Part shown: positions 1-10,275 of the stretch, one piece after another | Layout: every line of letters begins with the position of its first letter | How positions within the stretch are numbered: the first letter of the stretch is position 1 | Assembly (NCBI GenBank): GCA_009927165.1 | Contig: RFNO01000107.1 | Coordinates: forward strand, 1 to 64,000 | Direction: 5' to 3' | Length of the DNA: 64,000 bases | DNA from: Pseudomonadota bacterium | GTDB lineage: Bacteria > Bdellovibrionota > FAC87 > UBA2466 | Position numbers and translations under genes: made by a program | The notes under the pieces: model-generated | What the model saw: only the letters and a program-made list of their open reading frames with translations | What the model was told of the DNA's origin: nothing | Databases searched by the model: none

Positions 1-5
1 CCTGT

Positions 6-81
<76 letters not shown>

Positions 82-88
82 TTCCCCC

Positions 89-709
89 ATGAATGCTTTT
101 ATTTCCAAGCTTAAGTGGCTCCTCATTATTCCGTTAATCTTCATGGCTGTTGTTTGGGTCTCTCAAAACACAACAAGAGATAAATTGCCGGTTCTTATTG
201 AGTTACCTGCTTTCGACCTTAAAACTCAAGATGGAGCACCTTTCTCGAAGCAAAACCTTTTGGGACACGTTACGCTCATCAACTTTATTTTTACGTCGTG
301 TCCGACGGTTTGTCCGCTGCTGACTCAAAGGATGAAATCGATTGTTTCTGCAACGGATAATCCCCAATTGAGGTTTGTATCCATCTCTGTTGATCCCGAA
401 ACGGATAGTCCGAATGTTCTCAAAAAGTATGGCGATAAATTTGGTGCGGATTGGACCAAGTGGACTTTCTTAACAGGAACTCTAGGTGCAATCTCGGAAG
501 TAGTGGTGAAAGGATTTAAAATAGTTTTGATTCGGGACAAGAAGAACACCACAACCAGCGAAGCTAAAGATTTATTTGATATTACTCATGGCGAACATTT
601 TGTCTTAGTGGATAAACACGCCAACATTCGAGCTTATCGCATGATTGCAACCGATACCGAGCAAACCGAAGTGCTTGACCTACTGAATGATCTTGAAAAG
701 GAAGATTAG
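89..709 (+). CDS. SCO1/SenC family copper/redox protein, N-terminal membrane anchor
   Basis: FTSCPTVCPLLT CxxxC motif, SVDPETDSP, late conserved His (THGEHFVLVD). Confidence 0.9.
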   Translation: MNAFISKLKWLLIIPLIFMAVVWVSQNTTRDKLPVLIELPAFDLKTQDGAPFSKQNLLGHVTLINFIFTSCPTVCPLLTQRMKSIVSATDNPQLRFVSISVDPETDSPNVLKKYGDKFGADWTKWTFLTGTLGAISEVVVKGFKIVLIRDKKNTTTSEAKDLFDITHGEHFVLVDKHANIRAYRMIATDTEQTEVLDLLNDLEKED

Positions 710-720
710 CGCTTTTAGTT

Positions 721-1800
721 CTATCGAAATAAAAGCCGTTTTAATTCCCTCAAATCCATTTTTGGATAAGTCATAGTGATACAGTGGACTGAACCATTTC
801 CGTGATCAGAGAGAGTTTCGGAGTTTATAGATACAACATCAAGTCCCTGAGCACGGTAGGTTGCAATGGCCTCTTCATCATTGCTTTCATCGAAGACCGG
901 AACAAAAACTTTTCCATTAATAAGAAGTGAATTCACATAAGTACGATACTTGCCATTTTGAGGCTTGGGCAAAACCACAACTTCATAACCGAGTTGTGAA
1001 AGGGTGGAGACATAGCTAGGGGTATCAGTGAGAATGGTTTTTTCATTGATAAACTTTACTCGCTCATCAGCATGACCAATACCGGCGACGTGCTTCAACC
1101 GAACTAACTTCTTACAGCCGTAGATCTCATGAAAAACCGAATCAGGAATAGCTGCAGTTGCTGTTTTGTTTACGATGAGACAGTTACCTCTTTGATCAGC
1201 AACAAAGTTTCCTCCCTCAAACTGGTAGGGGTTCTTAACAAGTTGAATGTGAAACCATTGTGCAAGTGCCTCATCAGGAGCATCGCCGCCGTAGTAAACG
1301 GCATCTACCGCGCCCCACGAGCTTTGGTCCATTTGAGGAGCTAGTTTAATCGGAATAGGCGTATTGTCTCTCGCCCAAACGGCTCGATCCGATGAAGCAT
1401 AATCTAACGAGGCAATCTCAACATTCGATTTCCCTGCCAGAGCTTCATAATGTCTTTTGAGGTCGGGCACATCTTTTGGAGAGTCAGTGTAAACAAAAAG
1501 TTTTACGCCGCTGGGTAAGTTTTCTGCCAAAGTGTTTTTGATTCGACTAGCAGAAAAGGGGGCATCGGCATGAAAGAGGAGAAAGCCCGCTTCTTCAGTC
1601 TCCGAAAAAGGCCTTTCAACTGATGGTGTTGTTTCCAAAGAACGGTTGTAATCCCACTGATAGTTTCTGGAACCCAATTTCCGGTTCCATTGGATGGAAG
1701 CTGCTGTCTCTTCAAGAGACGGAGCCAAGGGTTTGTAGGTGCCTGCTTCCGCATAGCCCAGCCCTAGAAATAAAACCAAAAACAGTCCTGACAGTCGCAT
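721..1800 (-). CDS. Agmatine deiminase / peptidylarginine deiminase family protein, secreted
   Basis: WARDNTPIPI, QFEGGNFVAD, GIGHADERVKF and NGSVHCITMTYP motifs; signal peptide at the MRLSGLFLVLFLGLGYAEA start. Confidence 0.8.
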   Translation of the reverse strand: MRLSGLFLVLFLGLGYAEAGTYKPLAPSLEETAASIQWNRKLGSRNYQWDYNRSLETTPSVERPFSETEEAGFLLFHADAPFSASRIKNTLAENLPSGVKLFVYTDSPKDVPDLKRHYEALAGKSNVEIASLDYASSDRAVWARDNTPIPIKLAPQMDQSSWGAVDAVYYGGDAPDEALAQWFHIQLVKNPYQFEGGNFVADQRGNCLIVNKTATAAIPDSVFHEIYGCKKLVRLKHVAGIGHADERVKFINEKTILTDTPSYVSTLSQLGYEVVVLPKPQNGKYRTYVNSLLINGKVFVPVFDESNDEEAIATYRAQGLDVVSINSETLSDHGNGSVHCITMTYPKMDLRELKRLLFR

Positions 1801-1951
1801 GCTTTCCTCCTGTGAACCCCTCCTATCCAAGCGGCTGTAGGGCCCAAAGTCAACGCTGGGCGTCGCCTCTTTTTTTTCCGGCTATTGAAAATTGCCATCT
1901 CTCTCCCTCGGCCCTTATAATGTTATTTAAATTTAGCTGTTTAAGTGCTTC

Positions 1952-2341
1952 TTGAACCTAACTAAAATTAATCGAAAGGTCCTTTTTTATTGGGGAATTT
2001 TGTTGGTTTTCTCTTCGCTCGCTCAAGCAGGTGAGGAACGTCCCCGGTGCCTCGAACTACGTAAGGAGTTGGATGCGTACCAGGAAACCCATCAATCGGG
2101 ATTAGCAAAGCAAAAAGAACTCGAGGAACAATTTAAGAAGGTTCTTAAGCAGGAGATTCTCGCCCAAGTAGAGAAGAGAGATCGTTCTGCGGAAGAAGGG
2201 GAAGCTAAGAAAGTTTACTACGAACTCAGGAGAATTCGCGCCGAAGTAGAACGCGCGATTACTCAAGTTTCGAGAATTAGAAAAATCTACTGTCCAAATT
2301 GTCCTCCAACCGGATTGTGCGAAGAAGGAAAGTCATCATGA
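1952..2341 (+). CDS. Hypothetical secreted, charged coiled-coil protein
   Basis: Signal-like N-terminus, K/E-rich helix, C-terminal CPNCPPTGLC; stop overlaps next start (ATGA). Confidence 0.6.
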   Translation: MNLTKINRKVLFYWGILLVFSSLAQAGEERPRCLELRKELDAYQETHQSGLAKQKELEEQFKKVLKQEILAQVEKRDRSAEEGEAKKVYYELRRIRAEVERAITQVSRIRKIYCPNCPPTGLCEEGKSS

Positions 2342-2967
2342 GACGTTTGATTCCGTTCTTGGTTCTCGGACTATTTTTTTCTACCGGTCTACCCGCTACC
2401 CCAAAGCGACCTCAAACGGTTTCTGCCGAGGAAAACATTAAAAAGCTTGAGAGCCGAATTGAGCAACTGGAAACGAAAGTGGACTTACTCTCCGAGCGCT
2501 CAAATTTACTTGCTGAAAGAACCCTTATTGCCTTTTTAAATGCCAGTTACTTAAAGACCGGGTTTAATATTTTATTTCCCCGAGGGTCCACCTTTTCTTT
2601 CCCCACAGATACCGGTCTTGGCGTTTTCGTTGGAGGCGGACACTATTTTGGAAGAAACCATGTAGTAGATGGTAGTTTCGATTGGGATCTTTATCCGTCA
2701 CTTACTTTGAGATATCGGTATGAGTGGCGGAATGACAACGCTACTTTGAATTTGGGGCCGATTGTTGGTGTTAAAATCAAACTCGCTAATCAAAAGCCGC
2801 TGGACAACTTTTTAGATAACAGAGAATCACTTCAATCTTTCTATGGCGTAGTAGGGTTGGGCGCTGGATTTCCCCTCGGTCTGTCCGTTGTGCATAGTGA
2901 ATTGTTGGCATTGTTTAACCAGCAACTCGTTATCGTGGCCTCTTTGGGAATTCACTTTTTCATTTAA
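2338..2967 (+). CDS. Putative outer-membrane protein with N-terminal coiled coil
   Basis: MRRLIPFLVLGLFFSTGLPA signal peptide, heptad KKLESRIEQLETKVDLL, alternating-hydrophobic strand-like C-terminal half. Confidence 0.6.
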   Translation: MRRLIPFLVLGLFFSTGLPATPKRPQTVSAEENIKKLESRIEQLETKVDLLSERSNLLAERTLIAFLNASYLKTGFNILFPRGSTFSFPTDTGLGVFVGGGHYFGRNHVVDGSFDWDLYPSLTLRYRYEWRNDNATLNLGPIVGVKIKLANQKPLDNFLDNRESLQSFYGVVGLGAGFPLGLSVVHSELLALFNQQLVIVASLGIHFFI

Positions 2968-2972
2968 TTGTT

Positions 2973-3344
2973 ATGAAGCACAGAAACCTTATTCTGAAAT
3001 TGTTGCTTGGTGCTTATTGGCTCATTGCTTTTACTCTCACCCATATCCAGCTTTCTTCTCAAGTGGCCCCAAAACCCGGAATGGATAAGCTCTATCATTT
3101 AATCGGTTACTCTTTGTTAGGTTTTTTGTTGATGGCTTTCCTCATTGCTGAGAACCGGTTTTCTCAGAAGCGAATGAGGCAGTGTCTCATGATACTTATC
3201 TTCTACTCGTTTGTTGATGAGGCAACCCAACCTCTTTTTGGTAGGGACTTTGAAATTTTAGACATGTTAGCGGATGGGATAGGAGCTACTTTAGGAGTTT
3301 GGGGTTCTCAGAAAATCTTCCCATTGAAGTCAATCGATCAATAA
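2973..3344 (+). CDS. VanZ family protein
   Basis: PGMDKLYHLIGYSLLGFLL and YSFVDEATQPLFGRDFEILDMLADGIGATLG are VanZ-like. Confidence 0.8.
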   Translation: MKHRNLILKLLLGAYWLIAFTLTHIQLSSQVAPKPGMDKLYHLIGYSLLGFLLMAFLIAENRFSQKRMRQCLMILIFYSFVDEATQPLFGRDFEILDMLADGIGATLGVWGSQKIFPLKSIDQ

Positions 3345-4536
3345 CCACCGCTACGGTGATATCTCCTAATACGTTGGTAAAGGATCGCATGCGCGCTAAA
3401 ACCCAATCGATGGCTAAAAGAAAAGTAATCGCTTCCGTGGGAAGACCCGTGCAAGATAAAACGATGGTTAGTGAAATAATTCCTGCTTCCGGTATTCCAG
3501 CGACCCCAATGCACGCTACGATAGAAATAACCGCTACGAATAACTGAGACTTCAAGGGCAGTGAAATTCCATAGGCTTGCATGAGAAACAGAGCAGCTAC
3601 GACTTCGTAGAGAAGGATGCCATCATTATTAAAATTAGTTCCTACACAAGCAGATAAACGAGCAGATGCTGGGCTAACCTTTAACCGGTCAAGCGCTTTC
3701 AGAGTGACTGGCAATGTGGCTAAGCTGCTATTAATCCCAAACGCATAAAGAGCTGGATCCAGAACCGATCTCCAGAAAAATCGAAGGTCTATCTTTCCGA
3801 ATTGTCGGATCCAAGTTTGGTAGATCAGCAAAATATGAAATGCCATCCCGCTTGAACAGGCTAAAAAGTAGGCAAGTAATCCCTTGGCAATAGTGAGACC
3901 CTGGGCACCGATGGCTTTTACGACAGCACAAAAGACGGCCAACGGGAGAAATAGAACAATGACATCAACTAAAAAGAATAGTTGGTGAAGTCCCCAATCC
4001 ATTAAACAAGTAAGTTTTGTAAACCAATCTTGCCGATGCTTTAAAAAAGTGTTCCTAAGTAAAAGAAGGCTGGATCCAGTCAGTAGAGAGATAAAAATGA
4101 CCAAGGTTGTGCCAGTTAGGAGCGAGCCTATCCCCTGATTGGGTAACATGGCATTCAAGTTTTTTAACCAAAGGCCGTCCGAAGAAAACACCGAATCAGC
4201 TGGGAGTTGAAGAGAAAGCCACCTTCCAGGCTTAAAAAAGTTGGAAATCATGAGTGCAATCGAGACAGCACAGACCGCATTGAACCCCGATACGAAGAGA
4301 AGAGCGATAAAGCCCCGCCCTTTAAATTCAGACCGAAGAAAACCATCCGTTATGGTCAGGAACAGTAAGGGCATTGCTAGAAATTTAATCGCGTTGACCA
4401 ATAAACGACTGACTTCACCCAAAAACAGGAGATTTTTTCCAAAAAAAGCCCCCACCACTATTCCAAGTACCATGGCAATAAGGGTTTGAAGAGTAATGGA
4501 CAGCTTTAAAGGAGATAACTTTTCTTTTTTGAACAC
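3286..4536 (-). CDS. Dicarboxylate/amino acid:cation symporter (DAACS/SDF family)
   Basis: Multi-TM; LPVTLKALDR, VGTNFNNDG, GIPEAGIISL, DWVLARMRSFTNVLGD motifs. Confidence 0.85.
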   Translation of the reverse strand: MFKKEKLSPLKLSITLQTLIAMVLGIVVGAFFGKNLLFLGEVSRLLVNAIKFLAMPLLFLTITDGFLRSEFKGRGFIALLFVSGFNAVCAVSIALMISNFFKPGRWLSLQLPADSVFSSDGLWLKNLNAMLPNQGIGSLLTGTTLVIFISLLTGSSLLLLRNTFLKHRQDWFTKLTCLMDWGLHQLFFLVDVIVLFLPLAVFCAVVKAIGAQGLTIAKGLLAYFLACSSGMAFHILLIYQTWIRQFGKIDLRFFWRSVLDPALYAFGINSSLATLPVTLKALDRLKVSPASARLSACVGTNFNNDGILLYEVVAALFLMQAYGISLPLKSQLFVAVISIVACIGVAGIPEAGIISLTIVLSCTGLPTEAITFLLAIDWVLARMRSFTNVLGDITVAVVIDRLTSMGRFSENPKLLK

Positions 4537-4557
4537 TCTATAAAAGAAATAGAGTTC

Positions 4558-5034
4558 TTACTTGGATTTTGCAATCAAGAATTCTTTTAGCTTAGCCAAA
4601 TCTGCAGCTGGGATTGTCTTGGCCCTTCCTTGTGGGGGCATGTCTACGCCAGCCCGTTCAGCAGCGAGCGCCCAGTTGGATATCGGACCTTGGCTGCCGC
4701 CAACAGAATGGCAGGTAGCACAGTATTGAGTAAAAATAGCTTGCCCGTCAGTGGAGCCCAAGGTTCCGTTCGTGGAAGCCGAATCTGACTTTTTATCAGA
4801 TGAAGGGTGCCAGGTAGGTTTTTCGGAATCTTTAGCATCAGTGTCGGTATTTGACGGTCTTTCATTTATGCAAGCACTTAACTTCTGATACAAAGAGCTT
4901 TTCTTTTTTTCGGGTTCAGGTCGAGTTGTCGACGTGCTAGTGCCCGCCTTAGTGCTTTCCGAATGTTCTTCAGCAATAGCAAAACCACTCAAACAGCAAA
5001 AAGCCAGAAGTAATACCCACGTGGATTTCAACAT
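4558..5034 (-). CDS. Periplasmic c-type cytochrome
   Basis: Signal peptide; FTQYCATCHS heme motif; MPPQGRA distal Met region. Confidence 0.85.
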   Translation of the reverse strand: MLKSTWVLLLAFCCLSGFAIAEEHSESTKAGTSTSTTRPEPEKKKSSLYQKLSACINERPSNTDTDAKDSEKPTWHPSSDKKSDSASTNGTLGSTDGQAIFTQYCATCHSVGGSQGPISNWALAAERAGVDMPPQGRAKTIPAADLAKLKEFLIAKSK

Positions 5035-5273
5035 AGCTCACCTCAACAGCAACAGACTTACCGCCTCGGGCGGATAAGCCTGCCCATTGAGGTTGCAACA
5101 ATTTTGCCATAACTGAGAATACGAGACTGTGTCCGTATTCTCCTTGAGTAAATACCGGAATCACGACGTGATAAGCCCTAACTCCGTTTGACCGTTAAAT
5201 TTTGACAGGCCGAGAGCGTAATTTGGTGCTTCCCTGACAATGATTTAACACGGCACTGTCAGAATACAGCTGT

Positions 5274-6506
5274 TTAGGTTTCGTTTTTCCAAAGGTCTTC
5301 GATAGATTCACGTTTTCTAATGACGGTTGCAGATTTTCCGGAGACCAATATTTCAGCCGCATTTGGTCGGATATTATAGTGAGACGACATTGAAAAACCG
5401 TAAGCTCCCGCATGACTAATCCAAACTTTATCTCCCGATCCAATCGCGGGCAGTTTGCGACTCAGCCCCAGAAAGTCCGAGGTTTCACAAACGGGGCCTA
5501 CGATATCAAAAGTTTTTTCTCGTGCCTTTGATTTTCGGCAAGGTTGAATCAAATGAAACGCTTCATAGAGCGCTGGTCGTATGAGTTCTGTCATGGAAGC
5601 ATCTAAAATCAGAAAGTTTTTGTGAGGATTTGATTTTGTGAACAGTACTTCTGAGACCAACACTCCTGATTCGGCAACAATCCATCTTCCCGGTTCAACG
5701 ATGAGCGAATAGGGGGTTTTTTTTAGGGGTTTTTGTATCGCAGTAGCATAAGCTTTAAGGGAAGGGACTTTTTCTCCTCGGTAGGAAACACCAAAACCTC
5801 CCCCGAGATCCAGTATCTCAATTGAATGACCCTGGAGTCTCAAGGCGTTTGCAATTTCCACGAGACGTGCTGATGCTTTATGGTAAGGCGTAACTGACTT
5901 GATTTGGCTGCCTAAGTGGCACGAAAGACCAATAAGTTTTAGGACTGGCGAGCCTTGGAGAACGCGTAAAGCTTCAGATAGCTGGCTTTCTGGAATTCCG
6001 AATTTAGTTTTGTAGAGTCCTGTTGCAATGTAGGGATTAGTTTGAACATTAATATTAGGATTTACTCTCAAACAAATGTTAATGGAACTTTTCCGGGTAA
6101 AGCTGCCTAAAATTTTAAGTTCTTCGATTGATTCAACCTGAAAAGAAAAGATCCCAGCCGTTATTCCCGCCAGTAACTCTTCTTTGCGCTTTCCAACCCC
6201 AGAAAAAACAATTTTTTGGGGAGATACGTTAGCAAGAATCGCTTTTTTTAGTTCACCCACTGAAACAACATCGGCTCCCAATCCTTCTCCGAAAATCACT
6301 CGCAGCAGACTAAGATTTGAATTGGCTTTTAATGCATAGCATGCCTGAGTGGGATGATTACTAAACGTTTGCAAAAATTCGCGACAGCGCTGTTTTAGAT
6401 GGGCTTCCGAATAGACAAAGAGGGGAGTGCCGAATTTACTAGCTAGCTCACAAAGTGAAACTTTTTCTAAGTGAGCCTCTTCTCTTTTGTAAATGATAGG
6501 TGTCAT
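5274..6506 (-). CDS. lysA: Diaminopimelate decarboxylase
   Basis: YALKANSN PLP-lysine motif, LDLGGGFGVSY, EPGRWIVAESG, GPVCETSDFLG. Confidence 0.93.
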   Translation of the reverse strand: MTPIIYKREEAHLEKVSLCELASKFGTPLFVYSEAHLKQRCREFLQTFSNHPTQACYALKANSNLSLLRVIFGEGLGADVVSVGELKKAILANVSPQKIVFSGVGKRKEELLAGITAGIFSFQVESIEELKILGSFTRKSSINICLRVNPNINVQTNPYIATGLYKTKFGIPESQLSEALRVLQGSPVLKLIGLSCHLGSQIKSVTPYHKASARLVEIANALRLQGHSIEILDLGGGFGVSYRGEKVPSLKAYATAIQKPLKKTPYSLIVEPGRWIVAESGVLVSEVLFTKSNPHKNFLILDASMTELIRPALYEAFHLIQPCRKSKAREKTFDIVGPVCETSDFLGLSRKLPAIGSGDKVWISHAGAYGFSMSSHYNIRPNAAEILVSGKSATVIRKRESIEDLWKNET

Positions 6507-7171
6507 GGTCGATGTTGTGCACAGAGCGCAAGAAATTTCTCAAGAAGCCCATGCCCAAAGTTAAATTGTGAAGGATCCGAAGCTAGGCGTTTTTCCCTGA
6601 GCTCGAGAAATTTAGGTCCGGCTTCTGGGTGAGGTTGAAAAGTCCAAATGGGAAGGGCAGTATGGCTAAGCCCATCAATCACGATATCTTTACTTGAGGC
6701 ACTTACTTCAAAACCAGAAGGTACCGTCACTACTTGTTCATTGTGAGAAACGTAGAGGGGGCCTGTGCAGTCATTTCCCCAGAGTGGATTTGATTTCAAT
6801 TGCACTTCTCGGAAGCCCAAAAATTTCTTTTTTTCTGGGGTTACATAAGACACTGTTCCCCCAAAAAGATGGGCAATAAATTGGTGGCCAAAACAAAGTC
6901 CCAAAGTAGGTGTTTTGCTTTCGATGAGGGGTTTAAGAAATTCGCCCAACCGGATTTGCCATGGAAGCATCTCATTTACGCTACTGAGGCTTCCTAAAAT
7001 AATAATACCCTTGACCGAGTCCCTGGCACTCTCGAGAGAATTGAAGCCGTAGATTGCAGGTAAATGATAGGTCACGGGGAGCTTTGAAATCCGAGCTAAT
7101 AAATTAAAGCTCTCCAGCTCAGGGTTCTTAATCCCCGGATCTATGATTAAAACGTGGGGGCCTTTGGGCAA
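6503..7171 (-). CDS. Class I glutamine amidotransferase-like protein
   Basis: PTLGLCFGHQFIAHLFGG nucleophile elbow and FQPHPEAG. Confidence 0.88.
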   Translation of the reverse strand: MPKGPHVLIIDPGIKNPELESFNLLARISKLPVTYHLPAIYGFNSLESARDSVKGIIILGSLSSVNEMLPWQIRLGEFLKPLIESKTPTLGLCFGHQFIAHLFGGTVSYVTPEKKKFLGFREVQLKSNPLWGNDCTGPLYVSHNEQVVTVPSGFEVSASSKDIVIDGLSHTALPIWTFQPHPEAGPKFLELREKRLASDPSQFNFGHGLLEKFLALCAQHRP

Positions 7172-7258
7172 TGCAATTGTCTCCTGTTGCGTCGTAAATC
7201 AAATAATATCAGCAATTTAGATGTTGGGCCAGACGGGCCTAGCTTTGTGAGAGCCAAA

Positions 7259-9256
7259 ATGATAATTTCGCCCAGCGTCATGAATCAAAATCGCCAAAAA
7301 TTCAGCTTTTTGCCGACGAATTCCACTGAGATGAAAGCTCGAGGATGGGAACAGGTGGATGTCGTTTTTGTTACTGGAGACGCGTATGTTGACCATCCCA
7401 GTTTTGCAATGGCGATATTGGGTAGAGTGCTTGAACGAGAAGGTTTTCGAGTTGCCATTTTAAGCCAACCAGATTGGAAGTCTTGCGAAGCGTGGAAGGA
7501 ATTTGGGAAGCCAAGATTATTTTTTGCCATTAGCGCAGGAAATATGGATTCCATGATCAATCATTATACGGCCAACAAAAAAGTAAGAAATGATGATGCT
7601 TATTCTCCCGGCGGAAAAATTGGCCTACGACCTGACCGGGCAACTTTGGCTTATTGTCAGAGAGCGAGGGAAGCTTATTCGAGTGTTCCTGTTATCGCTG
7701 GAGGAGTGGAAGCATCGCTTCGCCGGTTGGCTCATTACGATTACTGGAGTGATACTGTAAAGCGCTCGATAGTTCTTGATTCCAAAGCTGACCTTGTTGT
7801 TTTTGGAATGGGAGAAAAACCGATCATTGAAATTGCTCGGCGCTTGAAAAAAGGGGAGTCGGTAAAGCACTTGCGTGACATGCGGGGAGTTGCTTATGCA
7901 TTGGGCGCTAGTGAACCTCGACCAACAGAATTTGAAGGAAGAGCTGCTATCCAATTACCCAGTTTCGATCAAGTCAAAACTGATCGCTTTCAGTTCGCCG
8001 AAGCTACTAAGCTGATACATCTTCACACCAATCCTTTTAATGCTCATTTGCTTATTCAAGATCACGACAAGCAAGCTGTAGTAACAACCCCACCAACTCT
8101 TCCTGTCAGCAAAGAAGAAATGGATGGTATCTATGATTTGCCTTATTCAAGGCGACCGCATCCTCGATACAAAGAACCGATTCCAGCTTACGAGATGATC
8201 AAAGACTCAGTTACTATCATGAGAGGTTGTTTCGGAGGCTGTACTTTTTGTTCGATTACGGCCCATCAAGGAAGAATTATCCAATCTCGATCTCAACAAT
8301 CCATTTTGAAAGAAATAAACAAAATGACCGAGGACTCCCAGTTTAAAGGGACTATCAGTGATATCGGAGGACCAACTGCAAACATGTATGAAATGCGTTG
8401 CACGCGCCCTGATATAGAAAAGAAGTGCCGGAGGCAGTCGTGCGTGCATCCTACCATTTGCAAACTTTTAGGAACCGATCACGGTCCCTTAGTAGATCTG
8501 ATGAAAAAAGCGCGTAATCAGCCTGGAGTGAAAAAGGTTCTGGTGGCCAGCGGTATTCGAATGGATCTGGCTCAGCTTTCAGAAGAGTACATGAACGAGC
8601 TAGCAGCTCATCATGTAGGCGGATTATTGAAGGTGGCGCCTGAACACTCCGAAAAAGAAGTTCTTAATCTCATGAAAAAGCCCGATGCAGAGAACTTTGA
8701 AACCTTTTCTACAGAGTTTAGAAAAGCGACTGAAAAAGCCGGAAAGCCGAAACAATACATCGTTCCGTATTTTATTGCCAGTCATCCAGGTTCTTCTGTT
8801 GAAAGCATGATTGAGCTTGCGTTATTTTTGAAAAGAAACGGATACAAACCGGATCAAGTGCAGGATTTTATTCCAGCTCCATTTGATGTTGCTACCTGTA
8901 TGTACCATACGGGTTTGGATCCCTTCACAAAAAAAGAAGTATACGTCGCCAAACATTTGCGCGAACGAAAAGTTCAAAAAGCCCTTCTTCAGTTTTTTAA
9001 ACCCGAAAACTATTTTGAAGTAAGGAAGGCTCTAGAAGCTGCGGGCCGAACCGACTTGATTGGGCAGGGTTGTGACGCTCTCATTCCAGCGGTTGCTCCC
9101 AGAGAAGCTCTAGAGAAGCGGAGGAGTATTTCTGCAAAAATGCTGCGCGGAGAGTTTGTTCATCGAGTACAAACTCCTCCGCGAGCCAATAAGGGATACC
9201 GACCGAATCGTCCCACTGCTGTGAGACGAGACTTAACTTTACAAGCTTTGGTCTGA
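7259..9256 (+). CDS. YgiQ/UPF0313-type radical SAM protein (actual start may be 7280)
   Basis: TGDAYVDHPSFAMAILGR, radical SAM CFGGCTFCSI, KQYIVPYFIASHPG. Confidence 0.93.
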   Translation: MIISPSVMNQNRQKFSFLPTNSTEMKARGWEQVDVVFVTGDAYVDHPSFAMAILGRVLEREGFRVAILSQPDWKSCEAWKEFGKPRLFFAISAGNMDSMINHYTANKKVRNDDAYSPGGKIGLRPDRATLAYCQRAREAYSSVPVIAGGVEASLRRLAHYDYWSDTVKRSIVLDSKADLVVFGMGEKPIIEIARRLKKGESVKHLRDMRGVAYALGASEPRPTEFEGRAAIQLPSFDQVKTDRFQFAEATKLIHLHTNPFNAHLLIQDHDKQAVVTTPPTLPVSKEEMDGIYDLPYSRRPHPRYKEPIPAYEMIKDSVTIMRGCFGGCTFCSITAHQGRIIQSRSQQSILKEINKMTEDSQFKGTISDIGGPTANMYEMRCTRPDIEKKCRRQSCVHPTICKLLGTDHGPLVDLMKKARNQPGVKKVLVASGIRMDLAQLSEEYMNELAAHHVGGLLKVAPEHSEKEVLNLMKKPDAENFETFSTEFRKATEKAGKPKQYIVPYFIASHPGSSVESMIELALFLKRNGYKPDQVQDFIPAPFDVATCMYHTGLDPFTKKEVYVAKHLRERKVQKALLQFFKPENYFEVRKALEAAGRTDLIGQGCDALIPAVAPREALEKRRSISAKMLRGEFVHRVQTPPRANKGYRPNRPTAVRRDLTLQALV

Positions 9257-10159
9257 CTTTCTATTTCGGCGAATGACAAAGAAAGTGCCGATCAAAGTAC
9301 CGACCATTACCAAAGCCAAGGGAAATAAGTTCTTGCCCACAAATGCACTCATTTCTGCATAGGCAAGTTTAGCTTTGCTTTTAAACTTGTCAGAACGGCC
9401 AGCGTTTTCCGCTTCCTGGTCTACAAAAGCGTTAAGCTCGTCTGTTTCTTGGTTTTCAGCGGTTTTGCCGCGACGATGATGCCGCTTTTTTCGCCACTTT
9501 TTCTTGTGTTTGGAATCGATATCTCGCCCTTGTTCACTTTCCGGGGAAGAAGGCGTGACTTCCGAGTTGGGTTGGGACCCTTTGTTTTCGACACCTGAGT
9601 TTTCTTGGTTCTCCGCAGTAGCGATAAGAGACGCGATATCTTTTTCTACTACTTCATTTTTAACAGTTTCTGCGGGTTTTTCAGTTTCTTCTTTAGCTAA
9701 TAAAAACGATTGTTCATTGGTCACGACGGGTGCATTGGCTGTGACTTCAGTAACGGGCGCAGTTGCTGGAACCTCTTCAACAGTTTCAGAAGGCGTAACA
9801 CTTGCCACCGCTTCAGGCTCTACTGTTTCTGGAGCCTTTTCAGCTGGAACTGCGAAAGCACTTGTTCCTTCAGTAACCTCATCGTTGCTGACACTATCCT
9901 CTTTATTTTCATTATTTGAGGTTTCTTGAGCAGCGCTGGCTTCAGGAGCCACCGTTTCAGGTACTACAAAAGCTTCTTTATCTGAGGAATTTGATTCCGT
10001 GCTAGCCTCAGTATTTTGATTCTCAGAGCTTTCGCTGCTGGCTTCGGAAGAGAGCCCTTCCAATCCTGATACTTGGGATTTGGTGTGGGAGCAGGAAACG
10101 CAGAGGAAGAGAAATCCGGCTGCGAGAGTCAGTAAATTAAGTGAAAGAAATTTTTTCAT
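9239..10159 (-). CDS. Acidic low-complexity lipoprotein with a basic block and C-terminal TM helix
   Basis: Lipobox LCVSC; Glu/Ser/Ala/Thr/Val-rich middle; KHKKKWRKKRHHRRGK; C-terminal LFPLALVMVGTLIGTFFVIRRNRK. Confidence 0.75.
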   Translation of the reverse strand: MKKFLSLNLLTLAAGFLFLCVSCSHTKSQVSGLEGLSSEASSESSENQNTEASTESNSSDKEAFVVPETVAPEASAAQETSNNENKEDSVSNDEVTEGTSAFAVPAEKAPETVEPEAVASVTPSETVEEVPATAPVTEVTANAPVVTNEQSFLLAKEETEKPAETVKNEVVEKDIASLIATAENQENSGVENKGSQPNSEVTPSSPESEQGRDIDSKHKKKWRKKRHHRRGKTAENQETDELNAFVDQEAENAGRSDKFKSKAKLAYAEMSAFVGKNLFPLALVMVGTLIGTFFVIRRNRKSDQSL

Positions 10160-10275
10160 GGAACACTGTCCTTGGTTTAAGTGGATTCAAACTTGTATCG
10201 ACGACCAACCCAAAGGACTTAAGAAAAAAAATCTGGATAGCCAATACTGGCAAGGGTTTCCGGCTGAGTATTCAA

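Noticed and set aside
9504-9929. 141-aa plus-strand Ser/Thr/Val-rich ORF
   Set aside because: It is antisense to the low-complexity lipoprotein gene. Its composition is a direct consequence of the repeated Glu/Ala/Thr/Val codons on the other strand, and it has no start context or homology signal.
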